DNA of 34,478 bases from positions 1 to 34,478 of the IMG/VR virus record IMGVR_UViG_3300025009_000287. One strand, 5' to 3'. The position numbers were made by a program, and so were the translations under genes. Shown here piece by piece: positions 21,521 to 30,034 of the stretch. The notes beneath the pieces were generated by a model. It made no database searches. It was given only the letters and a program-made list of their open reading frames with translations, and had not been told where the DNA came from. The number at the start of each line of letters is the position of its first letter. The first letter of the stretch is position 1. The stretch is from a virus.

Positions 21521-21883
21521 ATGGACACATTCTTAAAAAACAAAACTACCGGACAGATCGTAAGATCCAATTCGTATAACGCCAAAGATCCTGATCTTAT
21601 CCCGTGTATTGCGCCCTGGGACAAACCTGCCCTTGGGGGTGGCCCTGTAAGTGAACCAACCGGACCAGGAGATGCCTTTCCCCCATCCGGACTCTTAGAC
21701 AAAGATGTCGCGGGAGCTCTTGTCGTTGAACTGTTCGGTTCCAAAGTTGAAGCCGTAAAAAAAGATGACATACTACAGTATGCTTTGGAACTCGGTGCAT
21801 CTGCGACCGACAAGAACACTAAGCTTGAGATCGTCACGATGATTCACAATATCAAAAATAGTCATGGCCCTGATCAGGAATAG
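21521..21883 (+). CDS. Hypothetical protein with a small LEM/HeH-like C-terminal helical domain
   Basis: 120 residues with GGAG upstream. The first half is proline/glycine-rich and probably extended; residues about 63-112 (GSKVEAVKKDDILQYALELG then KNTKLEIVTMIHNIK) form a helix-loop-helix pattern with spacing like HeH/LEM modules in phage head or tail-joining proteins. Precedes the gp4-like adaptor. Function uncertain, perhaps a minor capsid or head-completion factor. Confidence 0.55.
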   Translation: MDTFLKNKTTGQIVRSNSYNAKDPDLIPCIAPWDKPALGGGPVSEPTGPGDAFPPSGLLDKDVAGALVVELFGSKVEAVKKDDILQYALELGASATDKNTKLEIVTMIHNIKNSHGPDQE

Positions 21884-21886
21884 CAG

Positions 21887-22519
21887 ATGACAATCACAGG
21901 GAGCCAACTTTTATATGATATAGGAGATCTGCTATTGGACCCGGCAGAAGCGACTTGGGATGTATCAAAAAAAGAAAGTGTTGTAAACGAGGCTATACTG
22001 GCTATTTGTTTGGTCCGGCCTGACGCCGTTGCAACACCTATCGAAATTACACTTTCCGCGGATAGTGTTAGACAGTCCGTACCGTCAGGGAATTCAAGAC
22101 TACTTGATATTGTCATGAACAAAACCGGAAAACCAGTCCGGAAGATATTAAGAGAGGTTATGAACAATTCTCTCCCGGATTGGACAACCGAGACCACAGC
22201 CACGGCCATAGAGCACTTTATGGTTGATGAAGAAACGCCCATGGTTTTTTATGTTTACCCGGTTCCTACGTCAGGCCTTATTCTGAATGCTATTGTTGCC
22301 GCGAATCCGGTTACATTTTCATCGGCGTCAGCCAGTATTGGGATATCGGAAATTTTTATTCCTTCGGTTATAGAATATGCGCTGTACCGATGTCTTTCCA
22401 TGGAAGGGCAGGGCCAGGACATGGCTAAAGCAGCATCTCACCTGAGCGCATTTTTCAATCTTTTGGGCGAGAAGGCTCGGAGCGATGCCGTCTTAAAACA
22501 AATTCAGGATGCTAAATAA
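21887..22519 (+). CDS. Head-tail adaptor protein (podovirus gp4-like)
   Basis: 210 residues, AGGA about 8 nt upstream, 3 bases after the preceding stop. Motifs ESVVNEAILAICLVRPDAVA, SVRQSVPSGNSRLLDIV, and then NSLPDWTTETTATAIEHFMV with FYVYPVP are typical of the phage adaptor family annotated as DUF6682, helical ends with a central beta domain. P22 gp4-type adaptors close the portal and bridge to the tail hub. The stop overlaps the next gene (TAATG). Family recognition good; structural role by analogy. Confidence 0.78.
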   Translation: MTITGSQLLYDIGDLLLDPAEATWDVSKKESVVNEAILAICLVRPDAVATPIEITLSADSVRQSVPSGNSRLLDIVMNKTGKPVRKILREVMNNSLPDWTTETTATAIEHFMVDEETPMVFYVYPVPTSGLILNAIVAANPVTFSSASASIGISEIFIPSVIEYALYRCLSMEGQGQDMAKAASHLSAFFNLLGEKARSDAVLKQIQDAK

Positions 22520-23064
22520 TGGACAGATTTATCAATTCTATTATGCCACAGGTACCCGGCTGTCCCGGGCCGCTTGTCAAAAGTGAGGTTCTGAGAGCAG
22601 CTATTAATTTCTGCCAGGATTCGTTGATTTGGCAGCAAGACGAGGACAAGACCGTTGCGCTCGGAGGATCGACATTCACCCTTGTCGTGACAAGTGGTGC
22701 GGCCTGCACTGGGGTTCAGATATCCATCGACGGAATAGAGGTCCACGATTACAAACGGTCAGACTTGACCATAACCCTTGATGATGCCGTCACAGCTTCA
22801 ACCACGTACCAGGTGACTACATTTATCAAGCCAACCAGATCCGCCACAAGTCTCCCCACGTTTTTATATAATGACTGGTTTGAGGCCATCGAATCAAAGG
22901 CAAAAGCAGAGCTAATGATAATGCCAGGTAAGGAGTGGTTTAACCCGCAGTTGGCCAGCATAAACCAGACAAAATATCTTCATGATCTTGGGAATGCCAA
23001 GGCAAAATCACTCAACGTAAACGATCAGACCGATATCAAAGTGATGCCGAGAAGGTTTGTGTAA
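22519..23064 (+). CDS. Head-tail connector / tail protein
   Basis: 181 residues; start overlaps previous stop (TAATG). N-terminal helix (SEVLRAAINFCQDSLIWQQD), a central beta domain (STFTLVVTSGAACTGVQISI) and a C-terminal helix (YNDWFEAIESKAKAELMIMP, then GKEWFNPQLASI) form the same helix-beta-helix plan as the preceding adaptor, so the two may be paralogous connector rings. Encoded directly before the propeller-type tail hub. Exact position in the tail machine unknown. Confidence 0.65.
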   Translation: MDRFINSIMPQVPGCPGPLVKSEVLRAAINFCQDSLIWQQDEDKTVALGGSTFTLVVTSGAACTGVQISIDGIEVHDYKRSDLTITLDDAVTASTTYQVTTFIKPTRSATSLPTFLYNDWFEAIESKAKAELMIMPGKEWFNPQLASINQTKYLHDLGNAKAKSLNVNDQTDIKVMPRRFV

Positions 23065-24779
23065 TGATTGATATCAGCATATTCAAGGGAGAAGTCCCAG
23101 CAGTGTCAGCAAAGTCGCTGCCGGATGGGTATGCAACCATGGCGGTCAATTGTGATCTTCAGGAGGGCAAACTGAAGCCGATTAAGGGCTCTGTATCTGT
23201 TCAGGATATCCTGGCAGGCGCACAGACTATTTACCGGCTCGGTGAGCAATGGTTGCAATGGGGCAGGGAAATAAATATCATTGAATCTCTCGTTTATGAC
23301 AGCGGGGGCCGCATCATTTTTACGGGTGAACATTACCCTAAAGAAACAAACATTTTTCAGGCGTTGGTTTCCTCTCCTTTTCCGACTAATACGAGAAGGT
23401 TGGGGATTGCGGCTCCTGCTTCTGCCTTGTCTACGAGTATTCTTGTTGTGGGGACCGGGACGGACCGGGACATCTCTTATTGCTATACCCGTATCGGGCT
23501 ATGGGAAGATGGAACCGTGGTTGAATCGGCACCATCTCCGCCGACCGCTGTTTTTGTTGCCAAAACCGATGCCACGGTCAGACTGACAGGGTTTGTGGAT
23601 GCCACGGAAACCGGAGTTTTCACAACCCATTACCGGATCTACCGGATCAACACCGGAAATACCGGGGCAGAATATCAATTTGTTGCTGATCTTATCAAGA
23701 CAGCTGCTCCATTGCAGTATGACGATTCCATTTTGGATGCCAATCTTGGGGAGGTGTTGCCGACTGACGGCTGGACGGTTCCTATTGATGATCTGAAAGG
23801 CATTATCCCGGGTTCAAATGGTCTAGTTTATGGGTTTTATGATAATACGGTTTATGTCTCTGAAACATTTATATCCTATGCTTTCCCTACAGAGTATACC
23901 ATTCCGGTAGCCTCTGAGATTGTTGGTCTCGGATTCAATGGTTCCGCTATCGTTGTGCTTACAAAGACGGTTCCTTTTTTAATTTACGGATCGGCGCCTG
24001 AATCTTTATCGGTTGATAGGCGTCCTTTTGTTCTGCCATGCAAATCTGCCAGGTCAATTGTCAGTGTCCCGGGCGGGGTTATTTTCTCATCCGTTGCCGG
24101 TCTTTTTATGATCGACAGCGGTGGGAATGCAATTTTTTTGACAAAAGACCTGCTCACCAAAGAGCAGTGGGAAGCCCTTGGACCGGACAAGATATTCGCT
24201 TTCTATTATAATGACGCATATGTCGCATTTTTCGACGGAACGACTCAAGGGATTGAATTCAGGCCAGGCATCAATGAAATACGGCGGTTTGAGACCGAAG
24301 AGCCTGTTTACGGCGGTCAGTATGTGTCAACTGTCAGTATTGATACCTATGATTTTATTGATAGCGATAGTAAAAAATTTCTGACATCAGATGGGTATCA
24401 ACTGAGCGCATCTGGGTCTCCGTATTCGGTAACTTATGACACCCTGTATTTGATCACTCAAAAAGATTTAATCAGAGAGATCATCGCATTTGAAAGCGGA
24501 AGTCTTGTCGATTATGAATGGAAATCGAAAGAGTATTGGACTGCGTCCAAAATTGCATTAACGGCAGGGATGATTGTTGGAAGCTTTTCGGCAGGAAGCG
24601 TTACCATGAAATTATATATCGATGATGTCCTTTCCTTTACCAAGACGGTATCAGCAGATACGCCGTTCAGGATATCGAGCCCTAAAAGAGGCAATAAGTT
24701 TCAGATCTCCCTGACCGGAAAAGCAACGGTTGAAAGAATTTTAATTGGGGCGTCAATGTCAGATGTGGTGAGTAGATAA
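23064..24779 (+). CDS. Tail hub / plug protein (P22 gp10-like, beta-propeller type)
   Basis: 571 residues, start overlapping previous stop. All-beta protein: repeated blades can be seen in the regularly spaced strands (LPDGYATMAVNCDLQEGKLK, LVYDSGGRIIFTGEHY, VPGGVIFSSVAGLFMIDSGG, FAFYYNDAYVAFFDGTTQGI). Phage hub proteins in T7 (gp12/TTPB) and P22 (gp10) show this mix of lid strands and propeller. Opening ISIFKGEVPAVSAKSLPDGY is characteristic of the podovirus hub group. Forms the stub through which DNA exits. Confidence 0.75.
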   Translation: MIDISIFKGEVPAVSAKSLPDGYATMAVNCDLQEGKLKPIKGSVSVQDILAGAQTIYRLGEQWLQWGREINIIESLVYDSGGRIIFTGEHYPKETNIFQALVSSPFPTNTRRLGIAAPASALSTSILVVGTGTDRDISYCYTRIGLWEDGTVVESAPSPPTAVFVAKTDATVRLTGFVDATETGVFTTHYRIYRINTGNTGAEYQFVADLIKTAAPLQYDDSILDANLGEVLPTDGWTVPIDDLKGIIPGSNGLVYGFYDNTVYVSETFISYAFPTEYTIPVASEIVGLGFNGSAIVVLTKTVPFLIYGSAPESLSVDRRPFVLPCKSARSIVSVPGGVIFSSVAGLFMIDSGGNAIFLTKDLLTKEQWEALGPDKIFAFYYNDAYVAFFDGTTQGIEFRPGINEIRRFETEEPVYGGQYVSTVSIDTYDFIDSDSKKFLTSDGYQLSASGSPYSVTYDTLYLITQKDLIREIIAFESGSLVDYEWKSKEYWTASKIALTAGMIVGSFSAGSVTMKLYIDDVLSFTKTVSADTPFRISSPKRGNKFQISLTGKATVERILIGASMSDVVSR

Positions 24780-24780
24780 A

Positions 24781-24984
24781 ATGGCTGAAAATATTCCAAG
24801 AGTGACAAACGATAGGGATTATCAAAAGTTTTTTGATGCCGTGAAAGATATCGTTGACACACTGACAGGTAAAAAAAAGAACACGGACCTTGACCGAGCA
24901 TTGACCGTCAGGGATCTGGAAAAGCTCGGGATAGATCCTGAGAAATTTTTAAACTGCACAAAGCAAAACCCTTATCCATTGTAG
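24781..24984 (+). CDS. Small helical tail-region protein
   Basis: 67 residues beginning 1 base after the hub stop. Starts MAENIPRVTNDRDYQKFFDA, an all-helical, charged protein with an R-D-L-E-K-L-G motif, possibly an adaptor between tail hub and fibre. No family recognised. Close operon spacing supports reality though GTGAG upstream is a weak ribosome-binding site. Confidence 0.6.
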   Translation: MAENIPRVTNDRDYQKFFDAVKDIVDTLTGKKKNTDLDRALTVRDLEKLGIDPEKFLNCTKQNPYPL

Positions 24985-24996
24985 GAGATAAAATAT

Positions 24997-25599
24997 ATGG
25001 TAGATTACATTTCATCATATTCAGGGGCTGAGATAGACGAAGCGGTGGGGAAAGGCATTCTTTTACCATCCATTGTTGTCGGTGACGCTTTAAAATGGAT
25101 TAGGGTCAATTCGGATGGGAATGGCTTTGAGGCCGTTGACCCTGTAATCCCAGCCGGAACAAGGATGCTTTTTTATCAAGCGGCAGCCCCTACGGGATGG
25201 GTCACAAAGTCTGATTTTGCGGACAATTATAGTCTAATCTTGGGGAATAACTACGGTAGCGGTGGGTCTGATAACCCAGTATCCTGGCAGACAGATATTT
25301 CAGTCGCAAATCATGCGGCGCATACTCACGCAGGTCCGAGCCATACGCATACCTATACTGATGTTATTGCACATACTCATACTGCTTATTGTCAATCTGG
25401 TGATATAAATTATGGGCCATATGGCGGGTCAATGCCACCAGGCGCAGGAGTTACAGGATCAACTGGCGTATCGACTGGAACGACGGCAGCCAGCGGAACC
25501 GCCAATACTGGAAATCCTTCTGCCACATTAACACATTCGGTTACTCAGGACACCTATACCCCAGTTTACGCAATTTGCGTACTCGGAACAAAATCATAA
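24997..25599 (+). CDS. Tail fibre/collar-type protein with HxH metal-binding repeats
   Basis: 200 residues, AGGAG upstream. N-terminus (YISSYSGAEIDEAVGKG) is a common phage fibre attachment module. IPAGTRMLFYQAAAPTGWVT is the phage tail-collar signature. The centre is rich in H-x-H motifs (H106/H109/H111, H116/H118, H126/H128), like the metal-coordinating trimeric needle tips of T4 gp12 and related fibres, followed by a Gly/Ser/Thr-rich segment and a terminal TYTPVYAICVLGTKS strand. Likely a short receptor-binding fibre. Upstream residues are too short for a long shaft, so it may attach to another tail protein. Confidence 0.78.
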   Translation: MVDYISSYSGAEIDEAVGKGILLPSIVVGDALKWIRVNSDGNGFEAVDPVIPAGTRMLFYQAAAPTGWVTKSDFADNYSLILGNNYGSGGSDNPVSWQTDISVANHAAHTHAGPSHTHTYTDVIAHTHTAYCQSGDINYGPYGGSMPPGAGVTGSTGVSTGTTAASGTANTGNPSATLTHSVTQDTYTPVYAICVLGTKS

Positions 25600-25608
25600 G
25601 GAGATCAT

Positions 25609-26124
25609 ATGGCATTCAAAAATTTTATAAAACAAGGATCGTACTCCAAGATCAGCCGCATCTGGATGGATTGTGACAAAGAGATCATCTGTTTTTCTAT
25701 GTCTGTGCTGGAGAAAAAAGATGGGGATTTGTTGTTCCCGAGTTCGTTTGAATACTCGCTATCTCAAAATGAAAAGATTCAGCAGAGCAAGGGGGAAAAG
25801 ATGTCTTTGCCGGTTCCTCCGGAATATCCTCAGATATGCAAGGACCGGGAAGCCCTGGTTCCCATGTGGGATGCCGAAAGTACCAAAACAGAACAGGACG
25901 AATACAAGGCGGCGAAGCAAAAATACACAACAGATGATATGAAGAAATATCAAACGGATTATGAATCAGCCGTAGAATCAGCCGAGCTTCAGGCAAAGGC
26001 TGATAACGAATACGATAACTTCTTTTCCAGGAAGAAAATTTTTGAAGATAGCAACCTTGTGGCACAAGCATACAACTATTTAAAAACTCTCCCTGCCTTT
26101 GAAGGAGTTGAAGATGACATATAA
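25609..26124 (+). CDS. Hypothetical tail-region protein, possible fibre-assembly factor
   Basis: 171 residues, AAGGAG upstream. A short beta N-terminus is followed by a long helical, charged region (DEYKAAKQKYTTDDMKKYQT, ESAVESAELQAKADNEYDNF). Position immediately behind the fibre is where tail-fibre assembly chaperones usually lie, but no motif decides it. Ends overlapping the next gene by 11 bases. Confidence 0.55.
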   Translation: MAFKNFIKQGSYSKISRIWMDCDKEIICFSMSVLEKKDGDLLFPSSFEYSLSQNEKIQQSKGEKMSLPVPPEYPQICKDREALVPMWDAESTKTEQDEYKAAKQKYTTDDMKKYQTDYESAVESAELQAKADNEYDNFFSRKKIFEDSNLVAQAYNYLKTLPAFEGVEDDI

Positions 26125-26488
26125 GAAACCAACTCGACCTTGTATCAGAGGGCTTGAATGTTTTAAAAAAACCGGATGTCCTCAATCTTATTGGACTCCA
26201 GTAACGCCTGAAGGATGCCCGGCGTGGAAGGAATATACCGTACCTTCTGACGGGAAACCGATCATTATCAAAGACTGTATTGATATGCTGTGTGAGCATT
26301 GGAAGTTTGAGTCATTGAAGCTGCTTGAGGGTAATCGCCAGGCCATAGAGACTTTTAGAAATGGCATGTGTGAGGTCGGTCCTGATAATAAAGTTTATCC
26401 CAAAACTGATATCGGGACAATTTCACTGATTAACGTCTTCCACAAAATAAGCGATAAACTGGGGCAACATCCAAAGGAGATCGCTTAA
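26114..26488 (+). CDS. Cysteine-containing hypothetical protein
   Basis: 124 residues from the ATG at 26114, chosen over 26099 because AAGGAG lies 7 nt upstream. Several Cys (PCIRGLECFKKTGC, GCPAWKEY, DCIDMLCEHWKFE) could bind zinc or a cluster. The C-terminal half is helical. No family recognised; sits between the fibre-linked gene and the GNAT-like gene. Confidence 0.55.
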   Translation: MTYKKPTRPCIRGLECFKKTGCPQSYWTPVTPEGCPAWKEYTVPSDGKPIIIKDCIDMLCEHWKFESLKLLEGNRQAIETFRNGMCEVGPDNKVYPKTDIGTISLINVFHKISDKLGQHPKEIA

Positions 26489-27007
26489 ATGGGGTTCATG
26501 CTTTTAGCATACGCCGAGAATGACGGCATACCAACAGCAGCGGATTCTGACGTTAAAAAATTATGGGATAGGACCGTGGCAGATGGCTTGGATGTCATCG
26601 TTTTTTACGAAGTAACCATCCAGAATGCCTGTGATTTCTTAAAGATGGCCAAGCACCCAGGAACCGCGTTTTATTTCATTTTCGACGGCGCCGACAATAT
26701 CGGGTACACATGGCTCAATCGATTTGAGAACCGAACCGCACGTCAGCATTTTTGCGTCTTTAAAGAATATTGGGGTAGGTCCCTTGATGTTGGCCGGTTT
26801 GTTCTCGATAAGCTGATACACATGAAGACTCCGGATGGTGAATTTTTGCTTGATCTTCTGACCGGACTTGTTCCAGCCTGGAATGAAAAAGCAATTAAGT
26901 TTTCATTGAAATGCGGTGGCAAGACATACGGAAAGATACCGAATGCAATTTTTAACGGTAAGGCCAGCGAGGATGCAGTCTTTATTTATTATACGAGGGG
27001 TGAATGA
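26489..27007 (+). CDS. GNAT-fold protein, P22 gp14-like
   Basis: 172 residues with AAAGGAG upstream, directly abutting the previous stop. Pattern FYFIFDGADNIGYTWLNRFE (strand pair with the GNAT beta-bulge look), ARQHFCVFKEYWG, then the late strand DAVFIYYTRGE fits an acetyltransferase fold that in P22-like phages is found in the head/ejection cluster (gp14, DUF2824 type). The Q/RxxGxG/A acetyl-CoA loop is not obvious, so catalytic activity is doubtful; it may be a structural chaperone for ejection proteins. Start of the next gene overlaps its stop. Confidence 0.6.
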   Translation: MGFMLLAYAENDGIPTAADSDVKKLWDRTVADGLDVIVFYEVTIQNACDFLKMAKHPGTAFYFIFDGADNIGYTWLNRFENRTARQHFCVFKEYWGRSLDVGRFVLDKLIHMKTPDGEFLLDLLTGLVPAWNEKAIKFSLKCGGKTYGKIPNAIFNGKASEDAVFIYYTRGE

Positions 27008-27723
27008 TGATAACTCCGGCAATCCATTTGATGTCCAATAAAATAGGCCGTAAAAGGCAAAAAAGACTTTTAGGCAGGTTGTATTTTATGGGGGGAGGTA
27101 GCAGTGGCGATAATTTTGACGCTGCATATAACGCAAGGATGGCCACGGTTGCAGAGAAAACGCAAGGGATGGCCGATGAATATTTTAAGTTCTGGCAGTC
27201 TGATTATAAGCCTATGGAGCAGGCTCAAATTGCAGCCAACAAAGAGTTGATCCCCGGCGAAACGGCATTGTCCAAAGCGCAGACAGGCTCTGCCCTTGAA
27301 TTGCTCCCGGGACAAACAGAGTTTGCAAAAGCACAGACAAGCTCTGCATTGTCTTTATTACCGGGGCAAACTAAATTGATGGGTGCCCAGACCAATGATG
27401 CATTAACCGCTATAGGCGAACGAGCCCCTATCAGAACGGAGTTCTATAAAGAGGCGCTTGACGGAGTGAACGTCGAAGACAGAGCGAATAAAGCCGCAGC
27501 CGATGCCACGCAAGCCTTCATGAATTCGACAGATATCACAAAAAGGAATTCAGCGAGGATGGGTATCAATCCGAATTCTGGGCGATTTGCCAGCATGATG
27601 AACACTGATGCGCTGAATAGGACAAAGGCAGTGGCCGGAGCAAAGACTCAGGCAAGAACCCAGGCCGAACAAGAAAACTTTGCAAGGTTGAATACTGCTA
27701 TGGGATATGGAGGGGCAGCATAA
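27004..27723 (+). CDS. Ejection/internal virion protein (P22 gp7-like position) with tandem repeats
   Basis: 239 residues; an alternative start at 27088 would begin MGGGSSGDNFDAAYNARM, a frequent opening for this protein class, so the true start is uncertain. Residues about 80-135 hold three 19-residue repeats centred on LIPGETALSKAQTGSALEL, LLPGQTEFAKAQTSSALSL and LLPGQTKLMGAQT. The rest is helical with a RMGINPNSGRFASMM block and a Q-rich end. Podovirus proteins of this kind are carried in the capsid and delivered into the host envelope at infection. The start overlaps the GNAT-like gene stop, and the stop overlaps the next start (TAATG). Confidence 0.68.
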   Translation: MMITPAIHLMSNKIGRKRQKRLLGRLYFMGGGSSGDNFDAAYNARMATVAEKTQGMADEYFKFWQSDYKPMEQAQIAANKELIPGETALSKAQTGSALELLPGQTEFAKAQTSSALSLLPGQTKLMGAQTNDALTAIGERAPIRTEFYKEALDGVNVEDRANKAAADATQAFMNSTDITKRNSARMGINPNSGRFASMMNTDALNRTKAVAGAKTQARTQAEQENFARLNTAMGYGGAA

Positions 27724-28034
27724 TGTATAAAATTGAGAATCCATATGAAAAAGCAATGGGAGGGATGAATCAGGCTTCAGGGGCTTATGGTTCAATGATG
27801 AAGGATGTCCCGGCGAACAGGCAACCAGGTAAAACCGCAGGCGGTGCTTTGATGAGCGGTGTTGGCGGAGCCGCTATGGTGGCACAAGCGGGCTCTTTGA
27901 TGGGAGCTACAGCGGGGACGGTTGCCGTAGGTGGTGCGGAAGCTGTTGCTGGCGTCACGGCTCTCGGCATGGGGCCGATTGGTTGGGCTGGCCTTGGTTT
28001 GGCCGCTGGTATAGGAGCTTATTTATTTTCATAG
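27723..28034 (+). CDS. Small glycine/alanine-rich membrane-active protein (probable ejection protein)
   Basis: 103 residues. Residues about 43-103 are a long Gly/Ala-rich hydrophobic stretch (GGAMMVAQ-type runs, AGTVAVGGAEAVAGVTALG, then GWAGLGLAAGIGAYLF) able to insert in a membrane, with a polar N-terminus. In podoviruses such proteins join others to form the transient DNA channel through the cell envelope. Position between two ejection proteins supports this. Strong GGAGGGG upstream. Confidence 0.6.
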   Translation: MYKIENPYEKAMGGMNQASGAYGSMMKDVPANRQPGKTAGGALMSGVGGAAMVAQAGSLMGATAGTVAVGGAEAVAGVTALGMGPIGWAGLGLAAGIGAYLFS

Positions 28035-28046
28035 GAGGATTTTATC

Positions 28047-29978
28047 ATGCCTGATCGATGGGGTAGAGTAGGATACGAAGATTTTGCAGAGATTGCCAAT
28101 ACGATAAATACGATACAGGCCATGGGGCAGAGGAACACTTCGTTCCAACAGCAACAGGATGAATATAAGAAAAAGATACAGGACGAGGCTGACACCAATA
28201 CCAATGCCAGCAATATCATAAACCCGCCAATGCAGTCCATTGGCGGTGAACCCTATGCTGTTGCTGTGGACCCGATGCCACCAAAGATGATAGGGACACC
28301 ACGGGCTCAGGTTGCAGGAAAGAATCTTGCTGTTATGGGTATGCAGGCGGATAGATACATAGCTGAAAATAAAGACACCGATGCCATTAAAGAACGGACG
28401 GAAAAAATTTATTCATATTTACAACAGAACGGCCCCGAATCAATGAATAGTGTTCCTCCCGATTGGACTGCTGGCATTGTAGGTCATAAAGCCTTTGTCA
28501 ATGCTGTGACGGCGGCCACAAGTACAGAAGAAGCTCAAAGCAAATTGACAGCGACCAGAATGGCACGGTTTGATAAAACCTACCCGATATTTGAACTTCA
28601 GAAAGAGGCGGTCAATAAAGCACTCCTTGAGGGTAGGGAACATGACATGATAATTGGCCTGAAACAGATGTCAAAAGATTTGCCTATCCCTTATCAGTTG
28701 GGAGAATACAACCCGGAAGATCGAACCTATGACGTTCAATACTTTGACAGACGAACTGGAAAACTTCAAAGTGTTGAAAAAAAACCGGTGACCCAACTCA
28801 TTGGAGAGATGAACAAAGTAGGCAAGGAACAATATTATGCTCAGGGGCTGATACATGCTGAAGCGAAAAGGCTCGAAAATTTAAAAACCGAAGCGAACCC
28901 ATTGAGGGGTAAGACTTCCGGGGGGACATCTGTCTTAATCACTCCGCAGATACCTCCTGAAAAGTCAGACGGGAATCTTAACATCCGTGTCAAGAACGAA
29001 AAAACAGGGGAACTTATTGCAGAGTATAAAACATGGGAAGCTCTTTATGATTCAGGGACGGATGTTGAAGACTTGAAGAGGGAAAAAGCCATGGTCGATA
29101 TCAAAAATGTTGAAACCAACATCGACCAGAGCAAACAGGCCATAATCACTTCAAAAGAAGCGGCACTCGCTCACAAGGCAACAGCGGCAGGCCAGGGCGT
29201 GGAGAACCTGTCAAAGACATCCGAGCTTTACAAGAAAAATTTTGCGCTTCTCTCTCAACCGTTTGCACAGCCTGGGACAAGTATTGAAGCCTTGCTGAAT
29301 AGTGATGCTCCGGAAAGCAAGAATGCCGTAGATAAAGCCTTTAAATTTTGGGAAGCCAATAAGGAGAAGGCTGATTCTTTGAATAAAACCGATAAGCTCA
29401 AACTTGATTCAGCGTCGAAAATAATTCAACTCTCTGAACAGTCGAATGCAAGGATTGGCGCTTTGCATAAACTGCCGACAGAAATGCAACCTTCTGATGA
29501 GGCCGATTTTTATAAAGGGGCCACGGCTCCGGTAGAGGGTGCCAAGAAAGCTAAGGATGGCCTATGGTATGTCCAGCAAGGCAAGGATTGGTTCCCTGTG
29601 AAGGAGACGAGAGGAAAGGCCAAAACGGAATCATCCGAAGATCCTCAAGAGACACGGGCTATGGGCAGGACAGAAACAAACGGCCAATCCGTTTCTAATG
29701 ATCCATTGCCGGAAGCTCAATCTATAAGTGAAACCTTGCCACCTGATCCAAAAGAGTGGAGGATCAGGCCAGTTAAAGTAGGGTTGAATAATTTTGAATA
29801 CATAGCCACGGATATCAATGGCGAAGATCATAAATTAAATGATGCAGAATTGCAGAAATATATGGAAGTCACAACCCCAAAGCAAGGACCAATATTTAAT
29901 CCCGCAAAAGAAATAGGATCTGCAATGAGCGGCTTTTATCAGTATCAAAAAAGTAATCCGTTGTTTAAACAAAAATAA
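28047..29978 (+). CDS. Large ejection/internal virion protein (P22 gp20-like position)
   Basis: 643 residues with AGGAGG. Mostly helical and charged with coiled-coil stretches (about 20-45 and 370-400; NVETNIDQSKQAIITSKEAA) and a less ordered acidic, Ser/Thr-rich region at about 525-565. A strand-rich WYVQQGKDWFPVK segment near 507-520 and GLNNFEYIATDINGEDHKLN near 575-595 resemble small beta repeats. No enzymatic motif seen. Size and place between the small ejection proteins and the polyvalent protein fit the gp20/gp16-type ejection set. Confidence 0.65.
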   Translation: MPDRWGRVGYEDFAEIANTINTIQAMGQRNTSFQQQQDEYKKKIQDEADTNTNASNIINPPMQSIGGEPYAVAVDPMPPKMIGTPRAQVAGKNLAVMGMQADRYIAENKDTDAIKERTEKIYSYLQQNGPESMNSVPPDWTAGIVGHKAFVNAVTAATSTEEAQSKLTATRMARFDKTYPIFELQKEAVNKALLEGREHDMIIGLKQMSKDLPIPYQLGEYNPEDRTYDVQYFDRRTGKLQSVEKKPVTQLIGEMNKVGKEQYYAQGLIHAEAKRLENLKTEANPLRGKTSGGTSVLITPQIPPEKSDGNLNIRVKNEKTGELIAEYKTWEALYDSGTDVEDLKREKAMVDIKNVETNIDQSKQAIITSKEAALAHKATAAGQGVENLSKTSELYKKNFALLSQPFAQPGTSIEALLNSDAPESKNAVDKAFKFWEANKEKADSLNKTDKLKLDSASKIIQLSEQSNARIGALHKLPTEMQPSDEADFYKGATAPVEGAKKAKDGLWYVQQGKDWFPVKETRGKAKTESSEDPQETRAMGRTETNGQSVSNDPLPEAQSISETLPPDPKEWRIRPVKVGLNNFEYIATDINGEDHKLNDAELQKYMEVTTPKQGPIFNPAKEIGSAMSGFYQYQKSNPLFKQK

Positions 29979-30034
29979 AGAAACAGGGTCTTAGTCGGTG
30001 AATATATCCAACAGGTAATGATTAAAGGAACATT

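Noticed and set aside
24997-25599. Fibre C-terminus as a variable region of a diversity-generating retroelement
   Set aside because: No template repeat or reverse transcriptase was seen in the window and the C-terminus lacks the typical variable C-type lectin pattern.
25697-26299. 200-residue minus-strand ORF
   Set aside because: Antisense to two plus-strand late genes with clear ribosome-binding sites.
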